From: Lachnospiraceae bacterium
GTDB lineage: Bacteria; Bacillota; Clostridia; Lachnospirales; Lachnospiraceae
NCBI GenBank assembly: GCA_024684355.1
Contig: JAIKXA010000168.1
Location: forward strand, 1 to 32,789
Direction: 5' to 3'
DNA: 32,789 nt
Shown here: positions 15,542 through 23,981 of the stretch, piece after piece
Numbering within the stretch: position 1 is the first letter of the stretch
Layout of the letters: every line of letters starts with the position of its first letter
The notes under the pieces: generated by a model
Told to the model about the DNA's origin: nothing
What the model saw: the letters and a program-made list of their open reading frames with translations, nothing else
Database searches by the model: none
Translations under genes and position numbers: made by a program

Positions 15542-16520
15542 ACTTCTGTCAATAGTGATACCCTGCTATAACGAAGAAGAAGTACTTCCTCTGTTTATGG
15601 AGGAAATAAGCAAAGTCTGCCGTCAGATATCATCAGACGGATCTGTCATAGCAGGAACATGCTTTGATACAGAGCTTATATTTGTCGATGACGGCTCAAG
15701 CGACGGCACTCTTAAGCTTTTACGCACCCTGCATGAGCATGATGCATCTGTGCGTTTCGTATCTTTTTCAAGGAATTTCGGAAAAGAAGCCGCCATACTT
15801 GCGGGTCTTAAAAACGCAAAAGGCGACTATGTTCTTTTGATGGATGCCGATCTGCAGCATCCTCCGAAACTCATACCCGATATGTTAAAGGAACTTATGT
15901 CTTCCGGCTGTGATTCCGTAGCCATGTACAGGAACGACAGGAAAAAAGAAGGCTTTTTCAGAAGACATTTTTCATCAGCGTTCTTTAAGATAATGAACAA
16001 ACTGTCAAAGCTTAACCTTGTAAACGGAGCCACCGATTTCAGGCTCATGAAACGTATAATGGTCAATGCCATACTTGATATGCCCGAGACCAACCGTTTC
16101 AGCAAAGGAATATTCAACTGGGTCGGTTTTAATACCAAATGGCTTCCGTTTGAAACAGGAGAACGTCCTGCGGGAAAGTCAAAATGGTCTTCCGGAAAGC
16201 TTGTTTCCTATTCGTTTGATGCCATATTAAGCTTCTCAGAAGGCCCCCTTAAGATCTGCTCCTTTATAGGAATAATATTCTGCATCATATCGTTTTTGAT
16301 AGGCATATTCCACTTTATCAAAACACTCATATTCGGGGACCCCGTAGCGGGCTTCCCCACACTGTACCTGATGATGCTTCTGATCGGCGGTCTAATCCTG
16401 CTTTTCTTAGGTATTACAGGACAGTATCTTGCCCGTATATATATGGAAATCAAACATAGACCGGTGTATATTGTAAAGGAAGACGAAAACTCTCTTATCA
16501 AGGAGGACATCAATGCATAA
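15534..16520 (+). CDS. Family 2 glycosyltransferase, GtrB/DPM1-like (328 aa)
   Basis: This membrane-attached glycosyltransferase probably transfers a sugar from a nucleotide sugar to undecaprenyl phosphate. The GT2 domain (1 to about 225) starts LSIVIPCYNEEEVLP and contains the nucleotide-binding FVDDGSSDGT, the DxD-type MDADLQHPP, and KSKWSSGKLVSYSFDAI before the membrane part. Two C-terminal helices (about 240-265 and 276-300) match GtrB/YkoT/ArnC-type enzymes. The start ATG follows AGGTTT within GGAGG and overlaps the ABC-F stop by eight bases. It overlaps the next small membrane gene by eight bases as well. The product could supply sugars for cell wall or teichoic acid glycosylation, or flagellin modification; the acceptor cannot be deduced. 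Confidence 0.92.
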   Translation: MNKLLSIVIPCYNEEEVLPLFMEEISKVCRQISSDGSVIAGTCFDTELIFVDDGSSDGTLKLLRTLHEHDASVRFVSFSRNFGKEAAILAGLKNAKGDYVLLMDADLQHPPKLIPDMLKELMSSGCDSVAMYRNDRKKEGFFRRHFSSAFFKIMNKLSKLNLVNGATDFRLMKRIMVNAILDMPETNRFSKGIFNWVGFNTKWLPFETGERPAGKSKWSSGKLVSYSFDAILSFSEGPLKICSFIGIIFCIISFLIGIFHFIKTLIFGDPVAGFPTLYLMMLLIGGLILLFLGITGQYLARIYMEIKHRPVYIVKEDENSLIKEDINA

Positions 16521-16962
16521 TCACACCCTTTACGGAAGCTTCCTAAACGGTAATATGTTTTATATTGTAATGGGAATTTTCTGCCTGCTCACGGCAGCAT
16601 GGCTTTTATACAGGAAATTTTACCGTTACACATTAATTAAAAAAGCCTGCACCGTACCTGTCGATGCAAGGCTCTTTTGTGTGGATTCAAAATTCGGCGG
16701 CAGAGGCGGCCGTTTTTGGAACATAACCTACGAGTATTATTATAACGAACAGCGATTTCTGGTCAACAACGATATCTGGGAACAGAAACGCCTCAACCGT
16801 CCCATAGAAGGGAATGTGGAAACTATCCTGTTAAACCCTTATGATCCGCATATGTATTACGATTCCCTTATGGATACGGCAAGAAAAAACGGTATCTTCA
16901 TGGGAATACTGATAGCAGGACTTGGTATCTTTATCATGCTTATGCCGTTGTTCGTAAAATAG
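16513..16962 (+). CDS. Small two-helix membrane protein, DUF3592-like (149 aa)
   Basis: I do not recognise a specific function. A hydrophobic helix at about 14-34 and another at about 124-146 flank a soluble stretch of ~85 residues. That stretch contains a beta-type pattern (NITYEYYYNEQRF and VETILLNPYDPHMYY) reminiscent of DUF3592 proteins, with a likely extracytoplasmic or membrane-surface domain. The ATG is 6 bases after AGGAGG and overlaps the glycosyltransferase stop by eight bases, so the two are co-translated. A role as accessory to the glycosyltransferase is only inference. A 5-bp stem hairpin overlapping the end (16961-16975) separates it from the convergent gene. Confidence 0.8.
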   Translation: MHNHTLYGSFLNGNMFYIVMGIFCLLTAAWLLYRKFYRYTLIKKACTVPVDARLFCVDSKFGGRGGRFWNITYEYYYNEQRFLVNNDIWEQKRLNRPIEGNVETILLNPYDPHMYYDSLMDTARKNGIFMGILIAGLGIFIMLMPLFVK

Positions 16963-16975
16963 CGGTCCGTCCGCT
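16961..16975. other. Short hairpin between convergent genes
   Basis: AGCGG (16961-16965) and CCGCT (16971-16975) pair around a TCCGT loop, spanning the two convergent stop codons. There is no T tract, so it is at best a weak terminator. Confidence 0.3.
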
Positions 16976-17202
16976 TAACGGAGCCTGCCGGTCTCAAACT
17001 TGGCACGGGTCCTTAATACATCACAGATATAATTAATCCTTTCTTCGGGGTCAGTACTGTTAGACACAACGTCCAGGCTGGCCTCGATGTTGTTTAATGC
17101 CCTGTCATCCAGTGATTCCCCGTTATCCTGTATGATCCTGAGCTTGTCGGAAGATGCTTCCGCCTCCAAAAACTTTAAAAGTATAGGATTAACCTCATCC
17201 AT
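16975..17202 (-). CDS. Small conserved-looking protein of unknown function (75 aa)
   Basis: I do not recognise this protein. It is soluble, acidic in its first half and predicted helical throughout (MDEVNPILLKFLEAEASSDK at the start), with no cysteines other than one near residue 60 and no membrane segment. Support for a real gene: a strong purine-rich ribosome site (GGGGGGAG) before the ATG, 12-base spacing after the 460-aa gene, codon use like its neighbours, and a stop exactly at the convergent junction. It is the last gene of the patatin operon and may act with the 460-aa membrane protein. Confidence 0.72.
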   Translation of the reverse strand: MDEVNPILLKFLEAEASSDKLRIIQDNGESLDDRALNNIEASLDVVSNSTDPEERINYICDVLRTRAKFETGRLR

Positions 17203-17214
17203 AATGCTCCCCCC

Positions 17215-18597
17215 TTATATCCTTATCCTTATTTTATCTGTTTTTCTGGCCGAATAATAATCGGCATATTCCTTAGTTATCAGATTATACCTTACCATCA
17301 TGGCAAGGTCATTTTCAAATGCCGCTGTAGACAGGTTTTCATCCTCAACCATTGACTGGAGCAGCCCTCTTATCCTCTCCTGATAATCATTCTGGGTTAT
17401 TACATTATCCGTCCAGAATATCCTGTTCTCATATGCCATCTTAAAGAACTTCGAATAATTGCCCTTAAGGTTCAGTGAATCAAATACATTAAACTCAAAA
17501 TCAAATTTGTTGATCATCTTACGGAGCGACCTGGGCGTTACAGCTATCTTTCCACCCAGTATGTACAGGTTTTTGTACATTACGCTCGTATTTCCCATAT
17601 CCGGTCCGGGATAAAGCGCCGGAAGCAGATCACCGAATATCGCACTTACTTCTTTGTCATTCCGGATCTCATCGTAGCTTTCGGCCATACGGTCTTCAAC
17701 ATTCTTTTTATATGTGACCTTGAGGAAATCCTTCATGGGCATAAGCTCTGTCCTTAAAGCCCCTTCGACGAGTACTATATTTACTGTCTTTCCCTTATCC
17801 TGTATAAATGCAGGTACCCTGTGGGCAGAAGCCTCATTCCATGAGTCTATGAACACGGGCGTATATCTTCTGTCGTCCCTGCGTACCCTGAGCATCTTTC
17901 TCCTGGCTTTTATCTGTTTGGGAGTTGGCTTTACTGTTTCCCTCTCCTTAGGTTTGCCGTTAGCCGGGATATCATCATCTTCATCCTGTTCTTCCGGCTC
18001 TTTTCTCTTTTTGGTCTTTCCCGCCACATCCGTGGAGATATCGTTCTTTTTCTTTTCCTCCGGCATGTTTACGTCATCCAAAAAGCTTAAGTCATCCGTA
18101 TTATCTTCGGAAGTATCGGATTCCTGCTGTTTCTTTTCCTTATCTGTATCTCCGTCTTTTTTATCTTTATCATTGATACCCGAAATATCTCCGACCGCAA
18201 GTCCGCCCACACCTATAGCCAGATCTGAAAGGTCCTCGGCCAGCATGGAAAAATCAATATCCTCCATGGAGTAACCGGGATCGTCTTCAGTCTCGTTCTT
18301 AGACGGCTCATCCTTTGCCTGCTGTTTTTTCTCCGGCTTAGGCTTTTTTGCCGCTGTGTCGTTTTTCTTTTCACGGTCGGCCAGGCTTACATCAATATCA
18401 ACAAATGAAAACGAAAACAGCACCAGCAGACCGGCGATCAACAACAACGCTCCCAACCCCAGAGGTATAAGAGCGCTTTTTATTATGCCGAGTACCAAAA
18501 GCACAGCTCCTGCTGTCAGGAGAACAAGTACTCCCGACAGCACCATCCTGGCTTTTTTCTCACCGTATTTTAATGTCAGCAAAAGCTTTTTTATCAT
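17215..18597 (-). CDS. Membrane-anchored protein of unknown function with charged linker (460 aa)
   Basis: Two closely spaced N-terminal helices (about 17-40 and 43-66) anchor the protein. They are followed by a long low-complexity linker (about 75-235) rich in Lys, Glu, Asp and Pro, in which short hydrophobic stretches such as MEDIDFSMLAEDLSDLAIGV occur. A folded C-terminal domain follows (about 240-460), beginning after RRKMLRVRRDDRRYTPVFID. I see no catalytic motif. The start follows GGTGGAG, 10 bases after the lipase stop. Architecture (helical hairpin, flexible linker, cytoplasmic domain) suggests a tethered scaffold, but the family is unknown to me. Its linker composition is the main reason to be careful with homology searches. 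Confidence 0.78.
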   Translation of the reverse strand: MIKKLLLTLKYGEKKARMVLSGVLVLLTAGAVLLVLGIIKSALIPLGLGALLLIAGLLVLFSFSFVDIDVSLADREKKNDTAAKKPKPEKKQQAKDEPSKNETEDDPGYSMEDIDFSMLAEDLSDLAIGVGGLAVGDISGINDKDKKDGDTDKEKKQQESDTSEDNTDDLSFLDDVNMPEEKKKNDISTDVAGKTKKRKEPEEQDEDDDIPANGKPKERETVKPTPKQIKARRKMLRVRRDDRRYTPVFIDSWNEASAHRVPAFIQDKGKTVNIVLVEGALRTELMPMKDFLKVTYKKNVEDRMAESYDEIRNDKEVSAIFGDLLPALYPGPDMGNTSVMYKNLYILGGKIAVTPRSLRKMINKFDFEFNVFDSLNLKGNYSKFFKMAYENRIFWTDNVITQNDYQERIRGLLQSMVEDENLSTAAFENDLAMMVRYNLITKEYADYYSARKTDKIRIRI

Positions 18598-18607
18598 TTA
18601 CTCCACC

Positions 18608-19456
18608 TTAAATACCAAAAAAATCTTTTACTTTCTTTACTACTTCAACACCCATCTCATATCCGTGATCATACAGCTCTCTGAGCTTGGCCGGATCACG
18701 TGTGATAAGCTTGGGAAGCGATATTTCAGGATAAAAAGCTATCGCCTGTTTTTGCTGTACAAGCTCCTCCACAAGATCAAGATCCGCATTGTACTTATAC
18801 GGTCTTTCCTTAATGGTCTTTATAAAATTCCTGTATCTGAAATACCTGGTCGTTATCAGCTTACTTGTTTTAAGCTTTTTTCTGTATCGGCTCTGCTGTG
18901 TAAGGATTATCAGGTTCTTCGTTACGCCGTCCGAAAGTGCCTTTCTGATCGGTATGGCATCCGCCATTCCGCCGTCCGTCATGGGTCTTCCGTCTACAAA
19001 CCTTGTTCGGCTGATAACCGGGAATGAGTTGGAAGCACAGCACATATCCATCAGATATTTAGAGTCGGCATACTCATTTATATATACCGGATCTCCGGTC
19101 TTTAAGTCTGTAAGACACATCGTAAGTGTCTGGCCGGATCTGAAAAACTCATCGTAATCGATTGGCAAAAGCTCGTTCGGGATCTTGTCAAACATCAGCT
19201 TTATATTGATGACAGAACCGCGCAAAAAGAAGTTTCTCCATGAAAAAAGCTTATTGGTCTTAACCGTTTCCAAAAGTGATTTCCGTGCCCATTCGGATTG
19301 TTTGGTAATGTAACTGATACCTATATATGCTCCGGCGGAAACAGAATAGACATTCTTAAAATATATTTGGTTTTCTATCAAACGGTCAAGTATTCCGGCA
19401 GAAAAAAGACATCTCGTGCCTCCCCCTTCAAGAACCAGACCTCCGTCAATGAGCAT
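18608..19456 (-). CDS. Patatin-like phospholipase / lipid acyl hydrolase (282 aa)
   Basis: This is a predicted serine hydrolase with a Ser-Asp dyad. The oxyanion-hole motif GGGTR is at 11-15. The nucleophile elbow reads S-V-S-A-G with catalytic Ser40, so the first Gly of the usual G-x-S-x-G is Ser. The catalytic Asp161 sits in DGGMADAIPI. A central CASNSFPVIS block (140-149) is typical of YjjU/RssA-type bacterial patatins, and the length is normal for them. No signal peptide is visible, so it is probably cytoplasmic or membrane-peripheral. It leads a three-gene minus operon with its own promoter (complement of 19490-19518) and a strong CGGAGG ribosome site. Substrates of this subgroup are not established. 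Confidence 0.88.
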   Translation of the reverse strand: MLIDGGLVLEGGGTRCLFSAGILDRLIENQIYFKNVYSVSAGAYIGISYITKQSEWARKSLLETVKTNKLFSWRNFFLRGSVINIKLMFDKIPNELLPIDYDEFFRSGQTLTMCLTDLKTGDPVYINEYADSKYLMDMCCASNSFPVISRTRFVDGRPMTDGGMADAIPIRKALSDGVTKNLIILTQQSRYRKKLKTSKLITTRYFRYRNFIKTIKERPYKYNADLDLVEELVQQKQAIAFYPEISLPKLITRDPAKLRELYDHGYEMGVEVVKKVKDFFGI

Positions 19457-19489
19457 AAAACAACCTCCGTTAGCAATACAATCAAAATA

Positions 19490-19518
19490 ATTATATCATA
19501 TAAATATTTTTTTTTCAA
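19490..19518 (-). promoter_or_regulatory. Promoter of the patatin operon
   Basis: On the minus strand TTGAAA (complement of 19513-19518) and TATAAT (complement of 19490-19495) are 17 bases apart. The spacer begins with an A tract. Transcription would begin about 25-30 bases before the ribosome site. Confidence 0.75.
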
Positions 19519-19523
19519 GAATT

Positions 19524-19563
19524 GCCCCATATATATTCCGACTTATCCGGATACATATGGGGC
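19524..19563. terminator. Hairpin after the acyl-CoA ligase gene (probable terminator)
   Basis: GCCCCATAT (19524-19532) pairs perfectly with ATATGGGGC (19555-19563). An inner TCCG/CGGA pairing extends the structure. It stands 7 bases beyond the ligase stop on the minus strand. In that direction the stem is followed by AATTCTTG rather than a T run, so termination would be non-canonical; the T run lies before the stem. Confidence 0.55.
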
Positions 19564-19569
19564 AAAAAA

Positions 19570-21306
19570 TCACTTGTTCTTATTCTTTTCTTCCTCTTCC
19601 AGCTTTCTGTAATCGGTCTTTCCGATCTTGGTCTGCGGAAGTGAATCACGTAATTCTATCTCGTTAGGCTTAGCATACTTTGCAAATTTGGATTTGCAGT
19701 ACTCAAGCAATTCTTTTTTTGTTTCCTCGCTTGCCTCGGTACCCTCGGACAGTACGATAAACGCTTTGATCTTCTGCATCCTGTATTTGTCCGCAACACC
19801 TATTACACAGGCTTTCTCGACCATCGGGTTTTCCTCCAGTACGGTCTCTACCTGGTTGGGATATACATTGTAGCCTGAAGCAATGATCATTCTCTTTGCA
19901 CGGCCCTTGAAGAAAACAAAGCCTTCCTCATCTATCATACCGAGATCGCCGGTATACAGCCACTTACGTCCGTCTGCATCAACATGAAGAGTCTGTGCGG
20001 TCTCCTCGGGATTACCGATATATTCCTTCATAACAAGGGGGCCGCTAATGATTATCTCTCCTGTTTCTCCGTTAGGAACTTCTGCTCCGGTATCGCGATC
20101 GACGATCTTAAATACCATATCCGCAAACGGGAAGCCGATGCTGCCGCGCTTTGCGCCTTCCTTGGGTGAAAGACAGCATGCCGATAAGGTCTCGGTTGCT
20201 CCGTAGCCCTCTCTTACGGGTACCGGAGAATTATGTTCAAATAAGAATCTGTCAAATCTGTCCTTAAGCTCGGGAGATAGGCTGTCGCCTCCCGAGAATA
20301 TACCTTTAAGATGACTGAAATCAAGGCCATGAATATGGGGTACTCTGAGTATTGCCTCAAAGAGTGTGGGTACTCCGGCAAAATATGAGCACTTTGACTC
20401 CGAAATAAGCTTTACGTAGCTCTTTGCCGTGAACCTGGGTATAAGGATCGTACATGCACCCGCATAAAGCATGCAGTGGATGCATATGCCGAGTCCGAAA
20501 CCGTGGAACATGGGCATGGCGGCTATAAATTTATCTCCGGGTGTTAGTACCGGTACAGTAGCCTTTATCTGGATAGCCTGTGCATTAAAGTTATAGCTGG
20601 TAAGCACAACACCCTTGGTGGTACCTGTGGTTCCGCCCGAGAAAAGGATAACTGCCGGATCATGGCAGGATCTGCTCTCTGCATATGCCCCCTCAAAATT
20701 CTTACCCATCTCCATAAAGGAATCCCATCTGAAGATGCTCTCATCCTCTTCCACCTTGGCAGTTTTTCTGCCGACAGTAAGCCTGTAAGCCACATTCTTG
20801 GGGAATGCAAGTCCGTCCTGGATACCTGTAACGATGGTCATCCGGACTTCGGTATTATCAAGTATGTTTTTAAACTTCGGGAAAAGCTGGTCAAGTGTAA
20901 CTACCATTACCGACCTTGAGGTCTTTAGGTAGTATTCTATCTCTCTTTCCGAAGAAAGCGGATGGATCATGCTGGCTACGCCGCCTGCAAGGTTAACACC
21001 GTAGAAAAGGCAGAGCGCCTGAGGACAGTTGGGAAGCGCTATGGTGACGCATTCGCCCGGCTTAAGACCTGCACTCTTTAATGCTCTGGCACAGAGTTCA
21101 ACCTGCTTTCTCATGTTCTTATAGCTGACTTTTCTGCCTAAGAATTCATACGCGGTATATCCTGGATATATGTCTGCAGCTCTGAAAAAAGCATCGGCGA
21201 TACTGCCATCATAATAATTCAGTATGGTATCGGCTCCGTCACTGACATCGTGATAAAGCTTTTCAAATATATCTCTTGTATCTTCCTGTTTTCTAAAACC
21301 TATCAT
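19570..21306 (-). CDS. AMP-forming acyl-CoA ligase (acyl/aryl-CoA synthetase, 578 aa)
   Basis: This ANL-superfamily enzyme activates a carboxylic acid with ATP to an acyl-AMP and then forms the CoA thioester. The phosphate-binding loop LFSGGTTGTTKG is at 221-232, the adenine-binding region includes REGYGATET, and the hinge region reads LYTGDLGMIDEEGFV followed by KRMIIASGYNVYPNQVE. The adenylation lysine is probably Lys563 in QTKIGK. These motifs and the length match long- or medium-chain acyl-CoA synthetases. It lies 39 bases after the oxidoreductase gamma gene with only a weak ribosome site before the ATG. Next to a 2-oxoacid:ferredoxin oxidoreductase it may use or produce branched-chain or aryl acyl-CoA. 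The exact substrate is not readable. Confidence 0.9.
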   Translation of the reverse strand: MIGFRKQEDTRDIFEKLYHDVSDGADTILNYYDGSIADAFFRAADIYPGYTAYEFLGRKVSYKNMRKQVELCARALKSAGLKPGECVTIALPNCPQALCLFYGVNLAGGVASMIHPLSSEREIEYYLKTSRSVMVVTLDQLFPKFKNILDNTEVRMTIVTGIQDGLAFPKNVAYRLTVGRKTAKVEEDESIFRWDSFMEMGKNFEGAYAESRSCHDPAVILFSGGTTGTTKGVVLTSYNFNAQAIQIKATVPVLTPGDKFIAAMPMFHGFGLGICIHCMLYAGACTILIPRFTAKSYVKLISESKCSYFAGVPTLFEAILRVPHIHGLDFSHLKGIFSGGDSLSPELKDRFDRFLFEHNSPVPVREGYGATETLSACCLSPKEGAKRGSIGFPFADMVFKIVDRDTGAEVPNGETGEIIISGPLVMKEYIGNPEETAQTLHVDADGRKWLYTGDLGMIDEEGFVFFKGRAKRMIIASGYNVYPNQVETVLEENPMVEKACVIGVADKYRMQKIKAFIVLSEGTEASEETKKELLEYCKSKFAKYAKPNEIELRDSLPQTKIGKTDYRKLEEEEKNKNK

Positions 21307-21345
21307 TTTATAAGTACCGCAAAAACCGCGGTCTCCTTCTCCAAT

Positions 21346-22137
21346 TTACTCGATTTCTTCCAAAGCATCGCTGAAGTTCTCAAGATCTTCGGGCTTTAAC
21401 ATATCCTTCATATAAGGAACTGCATCAATGAACTTAAAGGTTCGTCCGGTCTCAAGAAGCGGATGGTTGAGTACCTGAGGGAACATCTGCTCTACTATGG
21501 CACGAAGCTTGGGAGTATCAAGGATCTCGCCTACAGTAGTCTTTTCTATGCTGTACTTTGAATTAACGGCTGCCTTAGCTTCAAGCTTCTTGACATGTGT
21601 CATATCAGCACCCCATTCGAAGCCGGCTTCAAGTGCCTTTTTATTTGCAGCCACTACAAGCTCGCCCTTGCTTGCAAGCTTTTTGGTAAGTCCTGCCAGA
21701 ACGATCTCCTTGGGAAGCATCTTGGTAAAACCGAGTAAAGCTCCGATAAGGATCATATTGGCCATCCTGATATCGCCTATCTCTTTAGCCATATCGTCTG
21801 CGGGAACATCAAGCAGATAAACTCCGCCGTTTCTGATCTTGCTCTTTGCACGGCTTGAATTTCTGATAACAAGTCCGTCGGGAACAAGTTCATTAAGGCC
21901 CTTCTGGCATGCATCATCGCTCATGGCGATCATACCCATGCACTTTCCGGGAAGCGGAGAATTGATGGGCTTATCCGAAAGAACCACGGTACACTTGGCT
22001 ACACCGCCACGCTGAGCAGCGCCGTACCACGGAACAAATGTAGCAAATCCTATTGAAGCAGCTGTTGCCGCAAGTGAAGCTCCGGCTGAAAGGACACCCT
22101 GTCCGCCGGTTCCGGATATCAATAATGAATACTTCAT
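21346..22137 (-). CDS. 2-oxoacid:ferredoxin oxidoreductase, gamma subunit (263 aa)
   Basis: This subunit belongs to the POR/KOR/VOR gamma family and contributes to CoA binding and complex assembly. It starts MKYSLLISGTGGQGVLSAG with the family motif G-T-G-G-Q-G at 9-14 and continues with WYGAAQRGGVAKCTVVLSD, both typical. The core ends at about residue 185; the C-terminal ~75 residues form an extra helical tail ending SDALEEIE. The ATG overlaps the beta-subunit stop by four bases. Together with alpha, beta and the ferredoxin domain fused to PanE it makes a complete four-part enzyme. VOR-like (branched-chain 2-oxoacid) assignment rests mainly on the alpha subunit. Confidence 0.9.
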   Translation of the reverse strand: MKYSLLISGTGGQGVLSAGASLAATAASIGFATFVPWYGAAQRGGVAKCTVVLSDKPINSPLPGKCMGMIAMSDDACQKGLNELVPDGLVIRNSSRAKSKIRNGGVYLLDVPADDMAKEIGDIRMANMILIGALLGFTKMLPKEIVLAGLTKKLASKGELVVAANKKALEAGFEWGADMTHVKKLEAKAAVNSKYSIEKTTVGEILDTPKLRAIVEQMFPQVLNHPLLETGRTFKFIDAVPYMKDMLKPEDLENFSDALEEIE

Positions 22138-22886
22138 TCTGCAAACCTCTCTTCCTTATCAACGAATGTCTTGCACTCGAAATACTTCTCAGTTCCCTTC
22201 TCCATAAACTCAAGGCTGGTTACGGGATCGCAATGCCAGGTTGTGGGGCAGTTGGTGAGAAGCTCTATGAATGAAAATCCTTTATTCTCAAGCTGGTTCT
22301 TAAAGCCCTTGATGATGGCTGCCTTAGCCTGTTTGATACCCTGAGGGGTTCTGAGCGTACAGCGGGTAACAAGGCGGGGAGCATCGAGTTCTTTTATAAG
22401 CTCACACATCTTTAACGGATAACCTGTACCGAGCAGCTGTCTTCCGTTAACTGCCGTGGTAGCCTTCTGTCCGAGCAGAGTGGTAGGTGCCATCTGTCCT
22501 CCGGTCATACCGAAGATGGAGTTGTTTGCAAATATAACAGTGATATTCTCACCGCGGTTAGCACATGAAAGGATCTCCGCAAGACCTATGGAAGCAAGGT
22601 CTCCGTCGCCCTGGTAACAAAATACCAGGCAGTCGGGTCTGCATCTTTTGATACCGGTTGCAACTGCAGGTGCCCTGCCGTGTGCACTGCCGATGATATC
22701 AAGATCCCACGAAACAAGTCCCTGTGTGGAACAGCCTACGGGAAGTACATAAACCGCTTTGTTTCTGACACCGAGTTCATCTATAGCCTCGGCTATTATC
22801 TTTGTAGCCGTTGCATGAAGACATCCGGGGCAGTATGAAGATGCGGTAGGAAGGATCGACTTAGGTCTTTGATATAAATTACTCAT
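22134..22886 (-). CDS. 2-oxoacid:ferredoxin oxidoreductase, beta subunit, TPP-binding (250 aa)
   Basis: This subunit binds thiamine diphosphate and Mg. The CPGC motif (Cys19, Cys22) near the N-terminus is one the family uses around the cofactor. The TPP/Mg motif is GDGDLASIG (93-101) with Asn121/Asn122 in FANNSIFGMTGGQ. Family hallmarks GCSTQGLV and AHGRAPAVATG are present. The length is normal for the KOR/VOR type, in which beta lacks the extra domains of PFOR. The start codon lies at the alpha-subunit stop, with a one-base overlap. The end NCPTTWHCDP is in keeping with VOR/KOR beta subunits. Confidence 0.92.
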   Translation of the reverse strand: MSNLYQRPKSILPTASSYCPGCLHATATKIIAEAIDELGVRNKAVYVLPVGCSTQGLVSWDLDIIGSAHGRAPAVATGIKRCRPDCLVFCYQGDGDLASIGLAEILSCANRGENITVIFANNSIFGMTGGQMAPTTLLGQKATTAVNGRQLLGTGYPLKMCELIKELDAPRLVTRCTLRTPQGIKQAKAAIIKGFKNQLENKGFSFIELLTNCPTTWHCDPVTSLEFMEKGTEKYFECKTFVDKEERFAE

Positions 22887-23965
22887 TATGCTTCCTCCTT
22901 TCCGCCTGCTATGATCTTCTTTATAGCCTGTTTAACATCGTAATCGTCAAGCAGCACTCCGCCGGAATGACCATACTCGTAAACCGGTGCTCTTCCTTTA
23001 ACTGCTGCCTCCACGTCCTCAGCCATCTGGCCGGGGATAGCCATTTCTATATCGATAACGCCCTTGACCTTGCTGTAGTCAAGCTTGCCAAAGCTCTCCT
23101 TAGGGAACGGGAACAGAGTGATGGGACGGATAACACCTATCTTTACACCCTCTGCTCTCAGCTCTTCAGCCACCTGCTTAACTATACGTGCGGCGATGCC
23201 GTAAGCGGTTACAACATACTCAGCATCCTCTAAGCCGATCTCCTCAACCTGTACGTCTTCCTTTTCCCATCTCTTTGTACGCTCTGCAAAGGACTTGTTA
23301 AGCCCTTCAAGACCTGCCTCATATATGGGAGAGATAAGGTGTGACTGTCTGTTCTCTTCACCTTCCCATCTGCCCATGGTCCATGAAGACTGAGCCTTGG
23401 GATCGGGTTCCTTCATCTCGGGCAGTTCAACCTGCTCCATCATAGCACCAAGTACACCGTCCATAAGGATGCATACGGGATTTCTGTCACGCTCTGCATA
23501 ATTAAATGCATTATATGTAAGATCAACTATCTCCTGCAGTGTAGAAGGAGCAAATACCATAAGTCTGTGTCCGCCGTGACCTAAAGCCTTGGTCACCAGA
23601 AGATAATCGGACTGAGCGGGCTGGATACTTCCGAGTCCGGGACCTCCGCGGCTAACATCAACGATCAAAGCGGGAAGCTGTGCGGCTGCAAGATATGAGA
23701 TACCCTCACACTTAAGCGATAATCCGGGGCCCGATGAAGATGTCATAGCCCTTACGCCTGTACTTGCAGCACCGTAAACCATATTTATAGAAGCTATCTC
23801 GCTCTCACCCTGTATAAATACTCCGCCCACTTCGGGAAGCCTGCGGCTTAAATACTCGGGAACTTCGTTCTGGGGAGTGATGGGATAGCCTGCGAAGAAT
23901 CTGACTCCTGCTCTTACAGCAGTCTCAGCCAGAGCTTCGTTACCCTTCATAAATCTCTTTTCCAT
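22886..23965 (-). CDS. vorB: 2-oxoacid:ferredoxin oxidoreductase, alpha subunit, VorB-like (359 aa)
   Basis: The alpha subunit holds the pyrimidine-binding domain and domain II that completes the active site. It starts MEKRFMKGNEALAETAVRAG with the characteristic GYPITPQ at 26-32, then GESEIASINMVYGA and TSSSGPGLSLKCEGIS. The open frame continues upstream to 24067, inside the PanE-ferredoxin gene. The ATG at 23965 is preceded by AAGGAG and lies 16 bases after that gene's stop, so I chose it. The family oxidises a 2-oxoacid with CoA to acyl-CoA and CO2, reducing ferredoxin; enzymes of this type can also run in reverse. The wording resembles 3-methyl-2-oxobutanoate (VOR) alpha subunits, but KOR or aryl-2-oxoacid specificity is not excluded. 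Confidence 0.88.
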   Translation of the reverse strand: MEKRFMKGNEALAETAVRAGVRFFAGYPITPQNEVPEYLSRRLPEVGGVFIQGESEIASINMVYGAASTGVRAMTSSSGPGLSLKCEGISYLAAAQLPALIVDVSRGGPGLGSIQPAQSDYLLVTKALGHGGHRLMVFAPSTLQEIVDLTYNAFNYAERDRNPVCILMDGVLGAMMEQVELPEMKEPDPKAQSSWTMGRWEGEENRQSHLISPIYEAGLEGLNKSFAERTKRWEKEDVQVEEIGLEDAEYVVTAYGIAARIVKQVAEELRAEGVKIGVIRPITLFPFPKESFGKLDYSKVKGVIDIEMAIPGQMAEDVEAAVKGRAPVYEYGHSGGVLLDDYDVKQAIKKIIAGGKEEA

Positions 23966-23981
23966 GTTTTTCTCCTTATCT

